Source of the DNA: Vibrio vulnificus NBRC 15645 = ATCC 27562
Lineage (GTDB): Bacteria > Pseudomonadota > Gammaproteobacteria > Enterobacterales > Vibrionaceae
Assembly (NCBI RefSeq): GCF_002224265.1
Contig: NZ_CP012881.1
Coordinates: 2,976,001 to 3,040,000 of the forward strand
Direction: 5' to 3'
DNA: 64,000 nucleotides
In this document: piece after piece, positions 42,469 through 51,072 of the stretch
Layout of the letters: each line of letters opens with the position of its first letter
How positions within the stretch are numbered: position 1 is the first letter of the stretch
Notes under the pieces: model-generated
What the model saw: the letters and a program-made list of their open reading frames with translations, nothing else
The model's database searches: none
What the model was told of the DNA's origin: nothing
Position numbers and translations under genes: made by a program

Positions 42469-42597
42469 ATCTAACAAGCAATTTAAGAGGGATTCACAAC
42501 GCTTGGCATTTTTTCTTCTACTTCAAATTTAGTGTTTATGGCAGAATGCTTTAAGTGTGGGTGGTAGCGTTGTTCACCCCTTAATTGGGCGTTATGT
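42469..42597 (+). repeat. attC site, class d (gcttctacttcaa variant)
   Basis: Boxes atctaac / gttatgt. The left box is the only one in the window that does not match its own cassette start (gttagtt predicts aactaac). Confidence 0.95.
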
Positions 42598-42692
42598 GAA
42601 CAAAACTGAGATTGATGTCGAGTTTATGAAAATATGATGCTCGACAGTTTCTGAACTGGAACAAATACTATTTCAAATCATAAACTTGGAGC

Positions 42693-42983
42693 GTGAGCAT
42701 TGTGAGGTTTGTTTTAGTTGCACTAACACTGAACCATTTCATTTACTTGTATTTCGAGCACTTTATCGCCGGTGTAATGAGTAACCCTAGTGAAGCAGGT
42801 CAAGCTCCTGGATATGGGATGGTTTACTCATTGTTGCTCTTTCCTTTCCAGCTTTTTCTAGAACTAGTATTTATTGTCGCTTTGTTGTATCAAACTTTAG
42901 TAGTTCGTAAATGGAAAGGGAGCATATGGTACTGGCCTCCTTTTATATTAACGTTGCTTTTGATTCTAGATATTGGGTACTGA
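42693..42983 (+). CDS. Small three-helix membrane protein
   Basis: 96 residues; GTG start at 42693 with TTGGAGC upstream. Hydrophobic segments at about 3-22, 42-66 and 76-94, with a conserved-looking loop FIAGVMSNPSEAGQAPGYGMV and WKGSIWYWPP before the last helix. Resembles small DUF-type inner-membrane proteins found in many cassettes. The 95 bp before the gene look gene-free. Role unknown. Confidence 0.65.
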   Translation: MSIVRFVLVALTLNHFIYLYFEHFIAGVMSNPSEAGQAPGYGMVYSLLLFPFQLFLELVFIVALLYQTLVVRKWKGSIWYWPPFILTLLLILDIGY

Positions 42984-42995
42984 CTTTGCATGTTC

Positions 42996-43121
42996 ACATA
43001 ACAAATTGTTCAAGAGGGATTCGCAACGCGTGGCATTTTTAATATGCGTTGGTTTTAGTGATTAGGGTGGTATGCGGCAGCATCGGTATTGCGTTGCTCA
43101 CCCCTTAACAAGGCGTTATGC
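42996..43121 (+). repeat. attC site, class c
   Basis: Boxes acataac / gttatgc. Arms aattgttcaag / taacaaggcgtta, a variant also found at 45497. Confidence 0.95.
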
Positions 43122-43463
43122 TTAATTACGTAAAATCAGTGGGTTATGGTTTTCTTTGCTCCCTTAGCTTTTCAGTTTTGTGTTTGTCGGCAAGTCGGCT
43201 TTTTTGAGCGCTGTTTTTCGGACATCAATTCTTTGGCGCTGGAAATTCAGGTAATTGCCTCAATCGATTTTTGGGTAAGCGCGAGGTTAGGGCGGTTGGC
43301 TCAATCAGCAATTTGATCTTAGGTTTTTGAGTATCAGCAGCTAAATTTCGAAGTCTGATTTTCAAAATCATGAGTTATTTCGGTTTTCTACGTTTTGGTT
43401 TTTGTTTGTAAATCAAAGTTGAGTTAATCTTGTTTCCAGAAAACGTAACCCATTGAAGCTTAA
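43122..43463 (+). repeat. Family A gene-free cassette (A-ii), twin of 36650
   Basis: 342 bp, identical in reading to 36650-36991. Confidence 0.9.
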
Positions 43464-43590
43464 GCATAACAAGGCGTTTAAGCGGGATTCATGCCGCGTG
43501 GCATTTTTGGTATGCGGCGAGTTTTGGTGGTGAAAGTGGTCTGCGGAAGGTTGGTTTAGGCGGCACTCACCCCTTAACGCAGCGTTATGC
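43464..43590 (+). repeat. attC site, class a
   Basis: Boxes gcataac / gttatgc. Identical to the site at 36992. Confidence 0.95.
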
Positions 43591-43940
43591 TTAATCACAT
43601 AAAATCAGTGGTTTATGGTTTTTCTTTGTTCCCTCGGCTTTTCAGTTTTGTGTTTGTTGGCAAACCGGCTTTTTTGAGCGCTGTTTTTCGGACACTTATT
43701 CTTTGGCGCTGAAAATTCAGAGAGTTGCCTCAATCAATTTTCGGGTAAGCGCGAGGTTAGAACGGTTGGCTCTATCAGAAATCCATGTCTAGGTTTCAAA
43801 CTTCAAACTAGATCTGCCAAAATTCCGAACTTGAATATCAAAACTATGAGTCATTTCGGTTTTCTAAGTTTTGGCTTTTGTTTCTGAATCAAAGTCGAGT
43901 TAATCTTGTTTCCAGAAAAACGTAACCCATTGAAGCTTAA
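43591..43940 (+). repeat. Family A gene-free cassette (A-i)
   Basis: 350 bp; carries GTTTGTTGGCAAACC, where most members have GTCGGCAAG. No gene seen. Confidence 0.9.
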
Positions 43941-44066
43941 GCATAACAAGGCGTTCAAGAGGGATTCATGCCGCGTGGCATTTTTGGTTTGCAGAGCGTT
44001 TTGTGGTGAAAATGGCTTGCGGGAAGTTGGTTTGTGCGGCATTCACCCCTTAACGCGGCGTTAGTT
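43941..44066 (+). repeat. attC site, class a
   Basis: Boxes gcataac / gttagtt. Belongs to the A cassette at 43591. Confidence 0.95.
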
Positions 44067-44422
44067 GCCAACGAGAAAAACGTAGCTAAAGCCAGAATGT
44101 TTAAGGCTACTGTCCACGTGCTTTCCCCGGCTTTGTATTTCAGTTTAAAGCTTTTGGGTTTGTTAAAATCACGCTTCGGTTATTTTTGTGGTTTGGGTTT
44201 ACTGTTTCAGAAACCGATTTATGTGTTGAAAGTTAGCTCTGTAACATTGTCTGTTCAAAGGAGCTTGTTGGTGTTGTTAGCCCGTTTTCTACGGCGCTGT
44301 ATGTTCCAAGTGGTTTCAGTGACAGGTGCTTTGAATCTGCGCCTGATATTAGTTTTTCAAAGCACGTAAAAACGGTGTCGGCAAAGCGGTAATAAACTCC
44401 AAATCCTAGCCTTGGGCTTGGC
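44067..44422 (+). repeat. Family C gene-free cassette, short copy
   Basis: 356 bp. Shares TTGGTGTTGTTAGCCCGTTT and CCAAGTGGTTTCAGTGAC-type segments with the longer copies at 32913 and 56891 but lacks about 130 bp. A forward frame at 44034-44369 begins inside the attC and has no ribosome binding site. Confidence 0.75.
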
Positions 44423-44550
44423 AACTAACAAAGCATTCAAGAGGGATTCACAACGCTAGGCAGTTTTGGTTTGAACTAGCTTTAGTGTTTACGGCACAAT
44501 GGTTTAGGCTGGGTGGTTTGCGTTGTTCACCCCTTAATGCGGCGTTATGT
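44423..44550 (+). repeat. attC site, class e
   Basis: Boxes aactaac / gttatgt. The longer family C copies have class c sites. Confidence 0.95.
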
Positions 44551-44885
44551 TTAGTCACGTAAAATCAGTTGGTTGCAGATTTTTTTGCTTTCTAATTTTG
44601 GCCTTGTCGGCAAGCTGGCTTTCGGTGGTCGCTGTTTTCTGGACTCCAATTCGTGGGCGCTAAAAATTCTGAGAGTTGCCTCATTAAAGCTCAGTGCGTT
44701 TGTGAGTCGAATAAAGCGTCTTAGTTTCAAAGTTTGAGCTCTAGTTTTCTGTTTCTCACGTTAAAACTCAAAGTTAGCACAATCAAATTTATGATTTAAT
44801 TCAGCTTTTTAGCGTCTGGTTTTGGTTTGCAAAGGTAAGTCGAGTTAAGCTATTGGTATCGCAAACTTAACCCTTTGAGCCTTAA
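44551..44885 (+). repeat. Family B gene-free cassette, short
   Basis: 335 bp; lacks part of the TTTTCTTTGTTCC region near the 5' end. No gene seen. Confidence 0.9.
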
Positions 44886-45012
44886 ACATAACAAGGCGTT
44901 TAAGCGGGATTCATGCCGCGTGGCATTTTTTGTTTGCGGTGATTTTTGGTGGTGAAAGTGGTCTGCAGAAGCTTGGTTTATGCGGCATTCACCCCTTAAC
45001 GCGGCGTTAGCT
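44886..45012 (+). repeat. attC site, class a
   Basis: Boxes acataac / gttagct. Belongs to the B cassette at 44551. Confidence 0.95.
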
Positions 45013-45026
45013 TTCAAGGAGGAAAA

Positions 45027-45494
45027 TTGAGCGCAAGTGACTATATCAAAGAGGTTCGTTCTAAGATTGGAACGATGCCACTTCTTATCCCCGGCGTTGC
45101 GGGTGTCATTTTAAATGAAAATAAAGAGCTACTACTTCAGCAAAAATCAGATGGCACATGGAGCCTTCCTGCCGGAATGATTGAACCTCAAGAGTCGCCA
45201 GTGCAAGCATTGATCAGGGAAGTTCGCGAGGAAACAGGTTTGGCTGTAAAAGTAGATCGCCTACTTGGTGTATTCGGCGGTGAGGGTTTTAGTTTTACAT
45301 ACCCAAATGGTGATCAAGTTGAATACACAGTTATCATGTTCAAATGTGTAGTAGAAAGTTGTTCTCAATCCGCACTCGATGATGAAACGGTATGCCTTAA
45401 ATGGTTTTCAAAAGGTAATATGCCAAGGCTTGAGCTGCCTTACCCGTTGGATTGTTTATTTGCAGAAAATGATTCAGCGTACTTCGTTGGCTAG
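45027..45494 (+). CDS. Nudix hydrolase
   Basis: 155 residues; TTG start at 45027 behind AAGGAGG. Hydrolyses a nucleoside diphosphate linked to another group. The Nudix box is complete: G50-MIEPQ-E56-SPVQALI-REVREETGL (Gx5Ex7REUxEExGU), giving Mg2+ ligands. The upstream part has the usual GVAGVILNENKELLLQQKSDGTWSLPAG strand-turn-strand. The second half (FSFTYPNGDQVEYTVIMFKC) is like that of ADP-ribose or mutator-type Nudix enzymes; substrate cannot be fixed. Confidence 0.95.
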   Translation: MSASDYIKEVRSKIGTMPLLIPGVAGVILNENKELLLQQKSDGTWSLPAGMIEPQESPVQALIREVREETGLAVKVDRLLGVFGGEGFSFTYPNGDQVEYTVIMFKCVVESCSQSALDDETVCLKWFSKGNMPRLELPYPLDCLFAENDSAYFVG

Positions 45495-45496
45495 AA

Positions 45497-45622
45497 AGCT
45501 AACAAATTGTTCAAGAGTGATTCGGCACGCGTGGCATTTTTACTATGCGTTAGTTTTAGTGGTTAAGGTGGTATGCGGAGGCATCGGCATTGCGTGCCTC
45601 ACACCTTAACAAGGCGTTATAT
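45497..45622 (+). repeat. attC site, class c
   Basis: Boxes agctaac / gttatat. Closes the Nudix cassette. Confidence 0.95.
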
Positions 45623-45645
45623 GGCAATCAAAGTTAGGAGTTTTT

Positions 45646-46602
45646 TTGATAACTGAACGAATAAAGTTTTGGGCTTTGGCTTATTTTGCCAAGAATGCTT
45701 GTCCAAGCCGGTTCTCGCTTTCTAGCGAAGCTGCAAAGAACAATGATTTTTATGAGACCAATGTATATTTCCCTCAAGGGACAGTAGAACAGTTAAATTC
45801 AATGTCCAAAGAACGAGTAGGGAGTCAGAGATTACTATATAGGTTTATCCCTCTAAAAAATGGACTGCAAGCTAATAAATTGATTAAGGGCTACAGGTTC
45901 TTAGATGACAACCAGACTACTGAATGCTTTGTATCAGAAGCTGCACTGAAACATGCTCGCATTGATGTTACATATTACTTAGGCTATTGGAGAGACGAAA
46001 ACACCCACTGTACACCAGCTAAGCTTGTACAAATGGTTTTATGGCGCAAATTGCGCCTAATGTACATGGGTATTTTCTTTTCAAAGGTTCGTCAAAAGTT
46101 TCGTTCTTGGCGTATTTCTAAAAGGCTGCGTACACCTTTGCGCTCGAAGTACGAAATATACGAGTGCCTCATGTCTAGTGATAAGTTTTTAACCAAAGGG
46201 ACGTTTAATAAAAGTGATTTAGTTGAACTGTTTTTGGGTCAAAAAAGCATATTTGACTATGAGCTTCACAGGAAATTTTCACAATCGCTTGATTGGATCT
46301 TGGAAGCATGTGTAGAAGATGGAGAAATTGTCAGAGTCAGTCATGCCAATGACTCTAACCCTCTATACAAAATGAAAGGCAAAGGTATTCATTACTTTAC
46401 TCAGACCAAAGAAAATATACGAAACGAAGAGCATCAAAAAGAAATTCAAAAGACACAAGTCAGTATCCAGAACAGGATGTTGTTTTTAACTTTTTTACTT
46501 GTCATCGCAACGTTTATGACAGCGGTCGACAAATTTGATGCGACCTTAGAGGTTATCTATAAGTTAGCTGACTGGATAACAAAATTATTATCTTTAGGGT
46601 AA
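45646..46602 (+). CDS. Large hypothetical protein with C-terminal membrane anchor
   Basis: 318 residues; TTG start at 45646 with TTAGGAG upstream. The N-terminal ~110 residues contain FYETNVYFPQGTVEQLNSM and RLLYRFIPLKNG. A basic segment follows (MVLWRKLRLMYMGIFFSKVRQKFRSWRISKRLRTPLRSK). Residues 168-255 look like a winged helix (KYEIYECLMSSDKFLTKGTFNKSDLVELFLG ... SLDWILEACVEDGEIVRV). After a charged helix (TKENIRNEEHQKEIQKTQVSIQNR) comes one membrane helix (278-294) and a short tail. The layout suggests a membrane-tethered DNA- or protein-binding factor. Family unknown. Confidence 0.7.
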   Translation: MITERIKFWALAYFAKNACPSRFSLSSEAAKNNDFYETNVYFPQGTVEQLNSMSKERVGSQRLLYRFIPLKNGLQANKLIKGYRFLDDNQTTECFVSEAALKHARIDVTYYLGYWRDENTHCTPAKLVQMVLWRKLRLMYMGIFFSKVRQKFRSWRISKRLRTPLRSKYEIYECLMSSDKFLTKGTFNKSDLVELFLGQKSIFDYELHRKFSQSLDWILEACVEDGEIVRVSHANDSNPLYKMKGKGIHYFTQTKENIRNEEHQKEIQKTQVSIQNRMLFLTFLLVIATFMTAVDKFDATLEVIYKLADWITKLLSLG

Positions 46603-46605
46603 GCC

Positions 46606-46731
46606 ATATAACAAACAATTTAAGAGTGATTCAGCACGCTTGGCATTTTTGGTTTGGGTCTAGTTTAGTGATTACGGCGTTCAATCTGAGTGTAGTGGTA
46701 GCGTGCTTCACACCTTAATTGGGCGTTATGC
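46606..46731 (+). repeat. attC site, class d
   Basis: Boxes atataac / gttatgc. TTA of the right box is the reverse stop codon of parE. Confidence 0.95.
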
Positions 46732-47025
46732 GCCCAAAATTGGATTCACATCCATGCTTTTGTGAAGGATACGGATAATCTCAATATTTTGACTGCCGAT
46801 CTGACGATAAAATATTACGTGGCTTCCTTGTGGAAACTTTCTGTAGCCATCGCGAATTTCGTCACAGGCTTTACCAATGTCAGGATTTTCGGCTAACAGC
46901 CAAAATGAGTCATCAAACTGTTTTAGATAAATATTTCGCTGTTCGCGACCCCAACGTCGAGAGGTAAACAAGGCTATATCTCTTAAATCAGATTTCGCCT
47001 TGTTAGTTAACTGAAATGGTCTCAT
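46726..47025 (-). CDS. parE: ParE/RelE-superfamily toxin
   Basis: 99 residues on the reverse strand. ParE toxins poison DNA gyrase. Family marks: FQLTNKAKSDLRDIALFTSRRWGREQRNIYLKQFDDSFWLLAENPDIGKACDEIRDGYRKFPQGSHVIFYR and a final IIRILHKSMD. It lacks the His and Tyr active-site pair of RelE/YoeB nucleases, in line with ParE. The start overlaps parD by 4 bp, and its stop codon is part of the attC. Confidence 0.93.
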   Translation of the reverse strand: MRPFQLTNKAKSDLRDIALFTSRRWGREQRNIYLKQFDDSFWLLAENPDIGKACDEIRDGYRKFPQGSHVIFYRQIGSQNIEIIRILHKSMDVNPILGA

Positions 47026-47264
47026 TTTCTCTCTTCGCTATCTAACTCATTGATAAACGAATCAAGGTCATAATCCGCAACTCCACTTTCTTCGCCCTCA
47101 ACAAGCAACTGGCGTAAAGTGTTCATTTTAGTTTCTTGGGTTTCAAGTAAACGTAAAGCAGAACGAATAACTTCACTTGCAGAGCCATAGCGGCCGCTTT
47201 GGATTTGATTAGCAATAAAACCGTCAAAATGGTCACCCAAAGTAATACTAGTGTTCTTAGCCAT
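47022..47264 (-). CDS. parD: ParD-type antitoxin
   Basis: 80 residues on the reverse strand. Ribbon-helix-helix N-terminus (KNTSITLGDHFDGFIANQIQSGRYGSASEVIRSALRLLE), then a helix and acidic tail (GVADYDLDSFINELDSEER) that binds ParE. CC2985/ParD family. Transcribed from the promoter at 47295-47323 on the reverse strand. Confidence 0.95.
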   Translation of the reverse strand: MAKNTSITLGDHFDGFIANQIQSGRYGSASEVIRSALRLLETQETKMNTLRQLLVEGEESGVADYDLDSFINELDSEERK

Positions 47265-47288
47265 AACTTAGTCCTTAGTACCAATAGA

Positions 47289-47323
47289 TACCTAATTATG
47301 GTATTAGTTGAGCTTGGATGCAA
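47289..47323 (-). promoter_or_regulatory. parDE promoter and operator candidate
   Basis: Reverse strand: -35 TTGCAT (47318-47323), 17-bp spacer, -10 CATAAT (47295-47300). The -10 lies within the inverted repeat TACC-(7 nt)-GGTA (47289-47303), a likely ParD binding site. Confidence 0.65.
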
Positions 47324-47326
47324 GGC

Positions 47327-47453
47327 GCATAACAAAGCGTTCAAGTGGGACTTGGCACGCGTGGCATTTTTGGCTTGCAGTTTATTTAGTGGTTAGGGTG
47401 TGATGCGGTAACGTTTGTAGTGCGTGCCTGCGCCCCTTAACGCGGCGTTATGC
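47327..47453 (+). repeat. attC site, class b
   Basis: Boxes gcataac / gttatgc. Belongs to the parDE cassette. Confidence 0.95.
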
Positions 47454-47796
47454 TTAATCATTTTAAAACAGTGGTTTATGGTTTTTCTTTGCTCCCTCGG
47501 CTGGTTGGTTTCGAGTTTATCGGCAAGTTGGCTTTTTTGAGCGCTGTTTTCCGGACACTTATTCTTTGGCGCTAAAAATTCTGAGAGTTGCCTCAATCAA
47601 ATTTTGGGCAAGTGCAAGGTTAGGGCAGCTGGCTCAATCAGCAACTTGAACTTAGCTTTTTTCGTTTTAGCTGCCAAAGTTCAAAGTCTGATTTTCAAAA
47701 TCATGAGTCATTTCAGTTTTTTGGTTTTTGGCTTTTTTTTGCGAATCAAAGTCGAGTTAATCTTGTTTCCAGAAAACGTAACCCATTGAAGCTTAA
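47454..47796 (+). repeat. Family A gene-free cassette (A-ii)
   Basis: 343 bp; starts TTATGCTTAATCATTTTAAAACAG, a diverged 5' end that lacks the intron target sequence. No gene seen. Confidence 0.9.
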
Positions 47797-47922
47797 GCAT
47801 AACAAGGCGTTTAAGCGGGATTCACGCCGCGTGGCATTTTTGGTTTGCGGTGATTTTGGTGGTGAAAATGGCTTGCGGGAAGTTGGTTTGTGCGGCATTC
47901 ACCCCTTAACGCGGCGTTATGT
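47797..47922 (+). repeat. attC site, class a
   Basis: Boxes gcataac / gttatgt. Has ttcacgccg in place of ttcatgccg. Confidence 0.95.
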
Positions 47923-48002
47923 GCCTTTCATGTGAAGCGACAAACATTATGTGCAACCATTAACTTATAGAATGGCTAAAATTTCATATTTTAGAGGGTG
48001 TT

Positions 48003-48266
48003 ATGTTTTTTAGCAGCAAGGTTAAAGTGGTGATTTCAGTGGTGGCTATAGCATTGTCTTCACTTTTACTGTCTCTTGATATGTTTGGTGTCATTCCATT
48101 TCTGATTCTAGTTGTGTCATTTTTTACCCTAATTATTCAAGGTGGGCTGTGCTTTCTTGGGTACAAAAATGGTGATGTTTTCGATGCTTATCAAGACCTA
48201 GAAAGAACAGAAGCAGCGGCACTAACTAATCTGTTCAAAGACAAAAAGGATTGTGAAAAACACTAA
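48003..48266 (+). CDS. Small two-helix membrane protein
   Basis: 87 residues; ATG 48003 with AGAGGGTG upstream and ~80 bp of leader in which TTATAGAATGG could be part of a promoter. Two hydrophobic segments (about 8-27 and 30-53) and a charged cytosolic tail (YQDLERTEAAALTNLFKDKKDCEKH). No family recognised. Confidence 0.65.
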   Translation: MFFSSKVKVVISVVAIALSSLLLSLDMFGVIPFLILVVSFFTLIIQGGLCFLGYKNGDVFDAYQDLERTEAAALTNLFKDKKDCEKH

Positions 48267-48273
48267 CCACGGC

Positions 48274-48402
48274 ACATAACAAACAATTTAAGAGGGATTC
48301 CCAACGCTTGGTATTTTTGCTTCTACTTCAAGTTTAGTGTTTATGGCACAATGCTTTAGGTTTGGGTGGTAGCGTTGCTCACCCCTTAATTGGGCGTTAT
48401 GT
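48274..48402 (+). repeat. attC site, class d (gcttctacttcaa variant)
   Basis: Boxes acataac / gttatgt. Closes the gene at 48003. Confidence 0.95.
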
Positions 48403-48418
48403 AGCAAGGAGATTCGGT

Positions 48419-48826
48419 GTGCTTAACTTTTTGAATAAAAAGTCTTATGTTCAGTCAGTAGCTAAAGATGTGGCTCCGAAACTGTGTGCCAAGTTTGGGA
48501 AAAAGCCCGTTTATTCTTTTCAGGAAATTAGTTGGGCATTGAGCGAGATTAAGCGCAGTGATGACCAGTTTTATAAGTCAGTTTCTTACGGCATGTTGCT
48601 GCCATACAGCAATGAGTTGGCTATCGAGTTACAAGAAGACTTAGGCGACTTGTTAGAGTTTCAAAAGTCTGTTGGTGAGCTCTTATTTAACGTGTCGGAA
48701 GTTCCTTCGTTTGAAAGTTACCTGTTATATGCAGAGGTAAATTCGGCACCAAAATGTAAAGTTACGAACACGACTTTAGATAGTTCCGGTGGAGTAAACT
48801 TTCTTGATTTTGGTGGCGGTGACTAG
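48419..48826 (+). CDS. Hypothetical soluble protein
   Basis: 135 residues; GTG 48419 chosen because CAAGGAG lies at the right distance; a longer frame into the attC is not used. Mostly helical (MLNFLNKKSYVQSVAKDVAPKLCAKFG, YSFQEISWALSEIKRSDDQFYKSVSYGML) with an acidic middle (NELAIELQEDLGDLLEFQKSV) and a glycine-rich end (SSGGVNFLDFGGGD). DUF6559-type small cassette proteins look similar, but I cannot confirm a family. Confidence 0.65.
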   Translation: MLNFLNKKSYVQSVAKDVAPKLCAKFGKKPVYSFQEISWALSEIKRSDDQFYKSVSYGMLLPYSNELAIELQEDLGDLLEFQKSVGELLFNVSEVPSFESYLLYAEVNSAPKCKVTNTTLDSSGGVNFLDFGGGD

Positions 48827-48828
48827 CT

Positions 48829-48955
48829 ACATAACAAGGCGTTTAAGCGGGATTCATGCCGCGTGGCATTTTTGGTTTGCGGTTGGTTTTGGTGATGAAA
48901 GTGGTATGCGGAAGGTTGGTTTGTGCGGCACTCACCCCTTAACGCAGCGTTATGC
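48829..48955 (+). repeat. attC site, class a
   Basis: Boxes acataac / gttatgc. Closes the gene at 48419. Confidence 0.95.
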
Positions 48956-49306
48956 TTAATCACGTAAAATCAGTGGTTTATGGTTTTTCTTTGTTCCCTC
49001 GGCTTTTCATTTTTGTGTTTGTCGGCAAGTTGGCTTTTGTGAGCGCTGTTTTTCGGACACTTATTCTTTGGCGCTGGAAATTCAGAGAATTGCCTCATTC
49101 AATTCTTGGGTAAGCGCGAGGTTAGGGCGGTTGGCTCAATCAGAAATCCATTTCTAGGTTTTCAAACTTCAAAATGGATTTGCCAAAATCCCGAACCTGA
49201 ATATCAAAACTATGATTCATTTCAGTTTTCTACGTTTTGGTTTTTGTTTGTAAATCAAAGTCGAGTTAATCTTGTTTTTAGTAAAACGTAAGCCATTGAA
49301 GCTTAA
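48956..49306 (+). repeat. Family A gene-free cassette (A-i)
   Basis: 351 bp; has TTGGCTTTTGTGAGCGC, so the relic frame is closed by TGA. No gene seen. Confidence 0.9.
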
Positions 49307-49433
49307 GCATAACAAGGCGTTTAAGAGGGATTCATGCCGCGTGGCATTTTTGGTTTGCAGTGAGTTTTGGTGGTGAAAATGGTCTGCGGAAAGTTGGTTT
49401 ATGCGGCATTCACCCCTTAACGCAGCGTTATGT
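49307..49433 (+). repeat. attC site, class a
   Basis: Boxes gcataac / gttatgt. Belongs to the A cassette at 48956. Confidence 0.95.
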
Positions 49434-49779
49434 TTAATCACGTAAAATCAGCCGGTTGCATCTTTTCTTTGTTCCTTCGCATTTCCAATTTTGGTCTTGT
49501 CGGCAAGTTGGCTTTCGGTGGTCGCTGGTTTCTGGACTCCAATTCGTGGGCGCGAAAAATTCTGAGAGTTGCCTCATTAAAGCTCAGTGCGTTTGTGAGT
49601 CGAATAAAGCGTCTTAGTTTCAAAGTTTGAGCTCCAGCTTTCGGTTTCTCACGCTAAAAATCAAAATCATTAGAATCAAATTTATGAGTTAATTCAGCTT
49701 TTTAGCGTCTGATTTTGGTTTTTAAAGGTAACTCGAGTTAAGCTCTTGGTATCGCAAAACTTAACCCTTTGAGCCTTAA
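49434..49779 (+). repeat. Family B gene-free cassette
   Basis: 346 bp, GAGTCGAATAAAGCG variant with TTGGCTTTCGGTGG after the TGTCGGCAAG motif. No gene seen. Confidence 0.9.
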
Positions 49780-49906
49780 ACATAACAAGGCGTTTAAGAG
49801 GGATTCATGCCGCGTGGCATTTTTAGTATGCGGTGAGTTTTGGTGGTGAAAGTGGTCTGCGGAAACTTGGTTTAGGCGGCACTCACCCCTTAACGCGGCG
49901 TTATGT
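49780..49906 (+). repeat. attC site, class a
   Basis: Boxes acataac / gttatgt. Belongs to the B cassette at 49434. Confidence 0.95.
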
Positions 49907-49921
49907 ATCAGGAGGAGAAAG

Positions 49922-50389
49922 ATGCCAGATCTATTGGGTTCATTGATACAACTTCTTCAGTTGTTAGAGCAAGCTAAGCTGGGGTGGTTAGCTAACGCTT
50001 TGTTAGTATTTATAACCTTACTGAGCGTTGTCTACTTCTTGGCTTTTGTTATATTCAGCCCGAAGGTGATAAGACTAGCAAAGTTGATAAATTCCGGCTT
50101 TTCAGCAGCTAAACCAAAAATCAATGAAGCAATGAGCTCACCTTACGATTATAAGTTTTCTGAAAATAAGGTGTTTCTTTCAGTCTCTTTATTCATGTAT
50201 TACATGTACATGATATTTATGCTTTTTTATGCGCTTCTGTTTTCTGGTATAGCTTCTGGCTTCTTATTGGATGAAAAGTTACCAATGACCAAATCTCTTC
50301 TAGCTTATGCATGTGCGATAGCATTCTTTGCCTTCGCACGTTTCTTTAAGTGCCAAGGAGATAAGGATCTATATAAGCTTCGGAGTTAA
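49922..50389 (+). CDS. Multi-pass membrane protein
   Basis: 155 residues; ATG 49922 with an ideal AGGAGGAG upstream. An amphipathic leucine/glutamine-rich N-terminus (LGSLIQLLQLLEQAKLG) precedes hydrophobic segments at about 23-47, 82-108 and 120-138, and a basic tail (FFKCQGDKDLYKLRS). No family recognised. Confidence 0.7.
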   Translation: MPDLLGSLIQLLQLLEQAKLGWLANALLVFITLLSVVYFLAFVIFSPKVIRLAKLINSGFSAAKPKINEAMSSPYDYKFSENKVFLSVSLFMYYMYMIFMLFYALLFSGIASGFLLDEKLPMTKSLLAYACAIAFFAFARFFKCQGDKDLYKLRS

Positions 50390-50394
50390 AAAAT

Positions 50395-50522
50395 ACATAA
50401 CAAAGCATTTAAGACGGATTCCCAACGCTTGGCATTTTCAGTTTGCTTCGGCTTAAGTGTTTACGGCACAATACTTTAGGTGCGGTGGTCTGCGTTGCTC
50501 ACCACTTAATGCGGCGTTATAC
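50395..50522 (+). repeat. attC site, class e
   Basis: Boxes acataac / gttatac. Arms aagcatttaagacgg / caccacttaatgcggcgtta, shared with the site at 59538. Confidence 0.95.
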
Positions 50523-50537
50523 GTTTAAGGAGAAATC

Positions 50538-50924
50538 GTGGTCGTCATATACGGAATAAAAGATCATTTGAATCCAATTAAAGCTGAGTTGTCCGATGTG
50601 ATTCAGAACTCAATGACTCAAGCTCTAGGCTTGCCCGAGGATAAACGAGCTCACAGGTTTATTCCGCTTGATAAAAGTGATTTTTACTATCCTAGTGGTC
50701 GCACTGATGCCTACACGGTGATTGAAGTAAACATGATGGAAGGTCGCAAAGTAGAAACGAAAAAGGCATTGATCAAAGCGCTTTTTAGTAACATTGAATC
50801 TCGATTAGGCATTTCCCCCGTTGATATTGAAATCACAATTAAAGAGCAGCCTTCCCATTGTTGGGGTTTCAGAGGCATTACAGGTGACGAAGTCGCCGAC
50901 TTAACCTACAAAATCCACGTATAA
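50538..50924 (+). CDS. Tautomerase-family protein, intact copy
   Basis: 128 residues; GTG start at 50538 behind TTAAGGAG. The protein follows the 4-oxalocrotonate tautomerase/MIF-like pattern closely: [92 protein letters not shown]. In active enzymes the residue after the start methionine is proline, the catalytic base; here the protein begins MVVIYG and no upstream in-frame start exists (TAA at 50526), so the proline is absent. Activity is therefore doubtful. The stop lies in the attC. A frameshifted copy is at 22779. Confidence 0.88.
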   Translation: MVVIYGIKDHLNPIKAELSDVIQNSMTQALGLPEDKRAHRFIPLDKSDFYYPSGRTDAYTVIEVNMMEGRKVETKKALIKALFSNIESRLGISPVDIEITIKEQPSHCWGFRGITGDEVADLTYKIHV

Positions 50925-51044
50925 CAAGGCGTTTAAGTGGGATTCATGCCGCGTGGCATTTTTAGTTTGCGGTGATTTTTGTGGTGAAAGTGGTCTGCAG
51001 AAGCTTGGTTTAGGCGGCACTCACCCCTTAACGCAGCGTTATGC
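50919..51044 (+). repeat. attC site, class a
   Basis: Boxes gtataac / gttatgc. Its TAA ends the tautomerase gene. Confidence 0.95.
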
Positions 51045-51072
51045 GTCCTTAAAACTTGAGTAAGGTGTACAA

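Noticed and set aside
44034..44369. Forward 111-codon frame in a family C cassette
   Set aside because: Begins inside the attC and is not kept in the two other family C copies.
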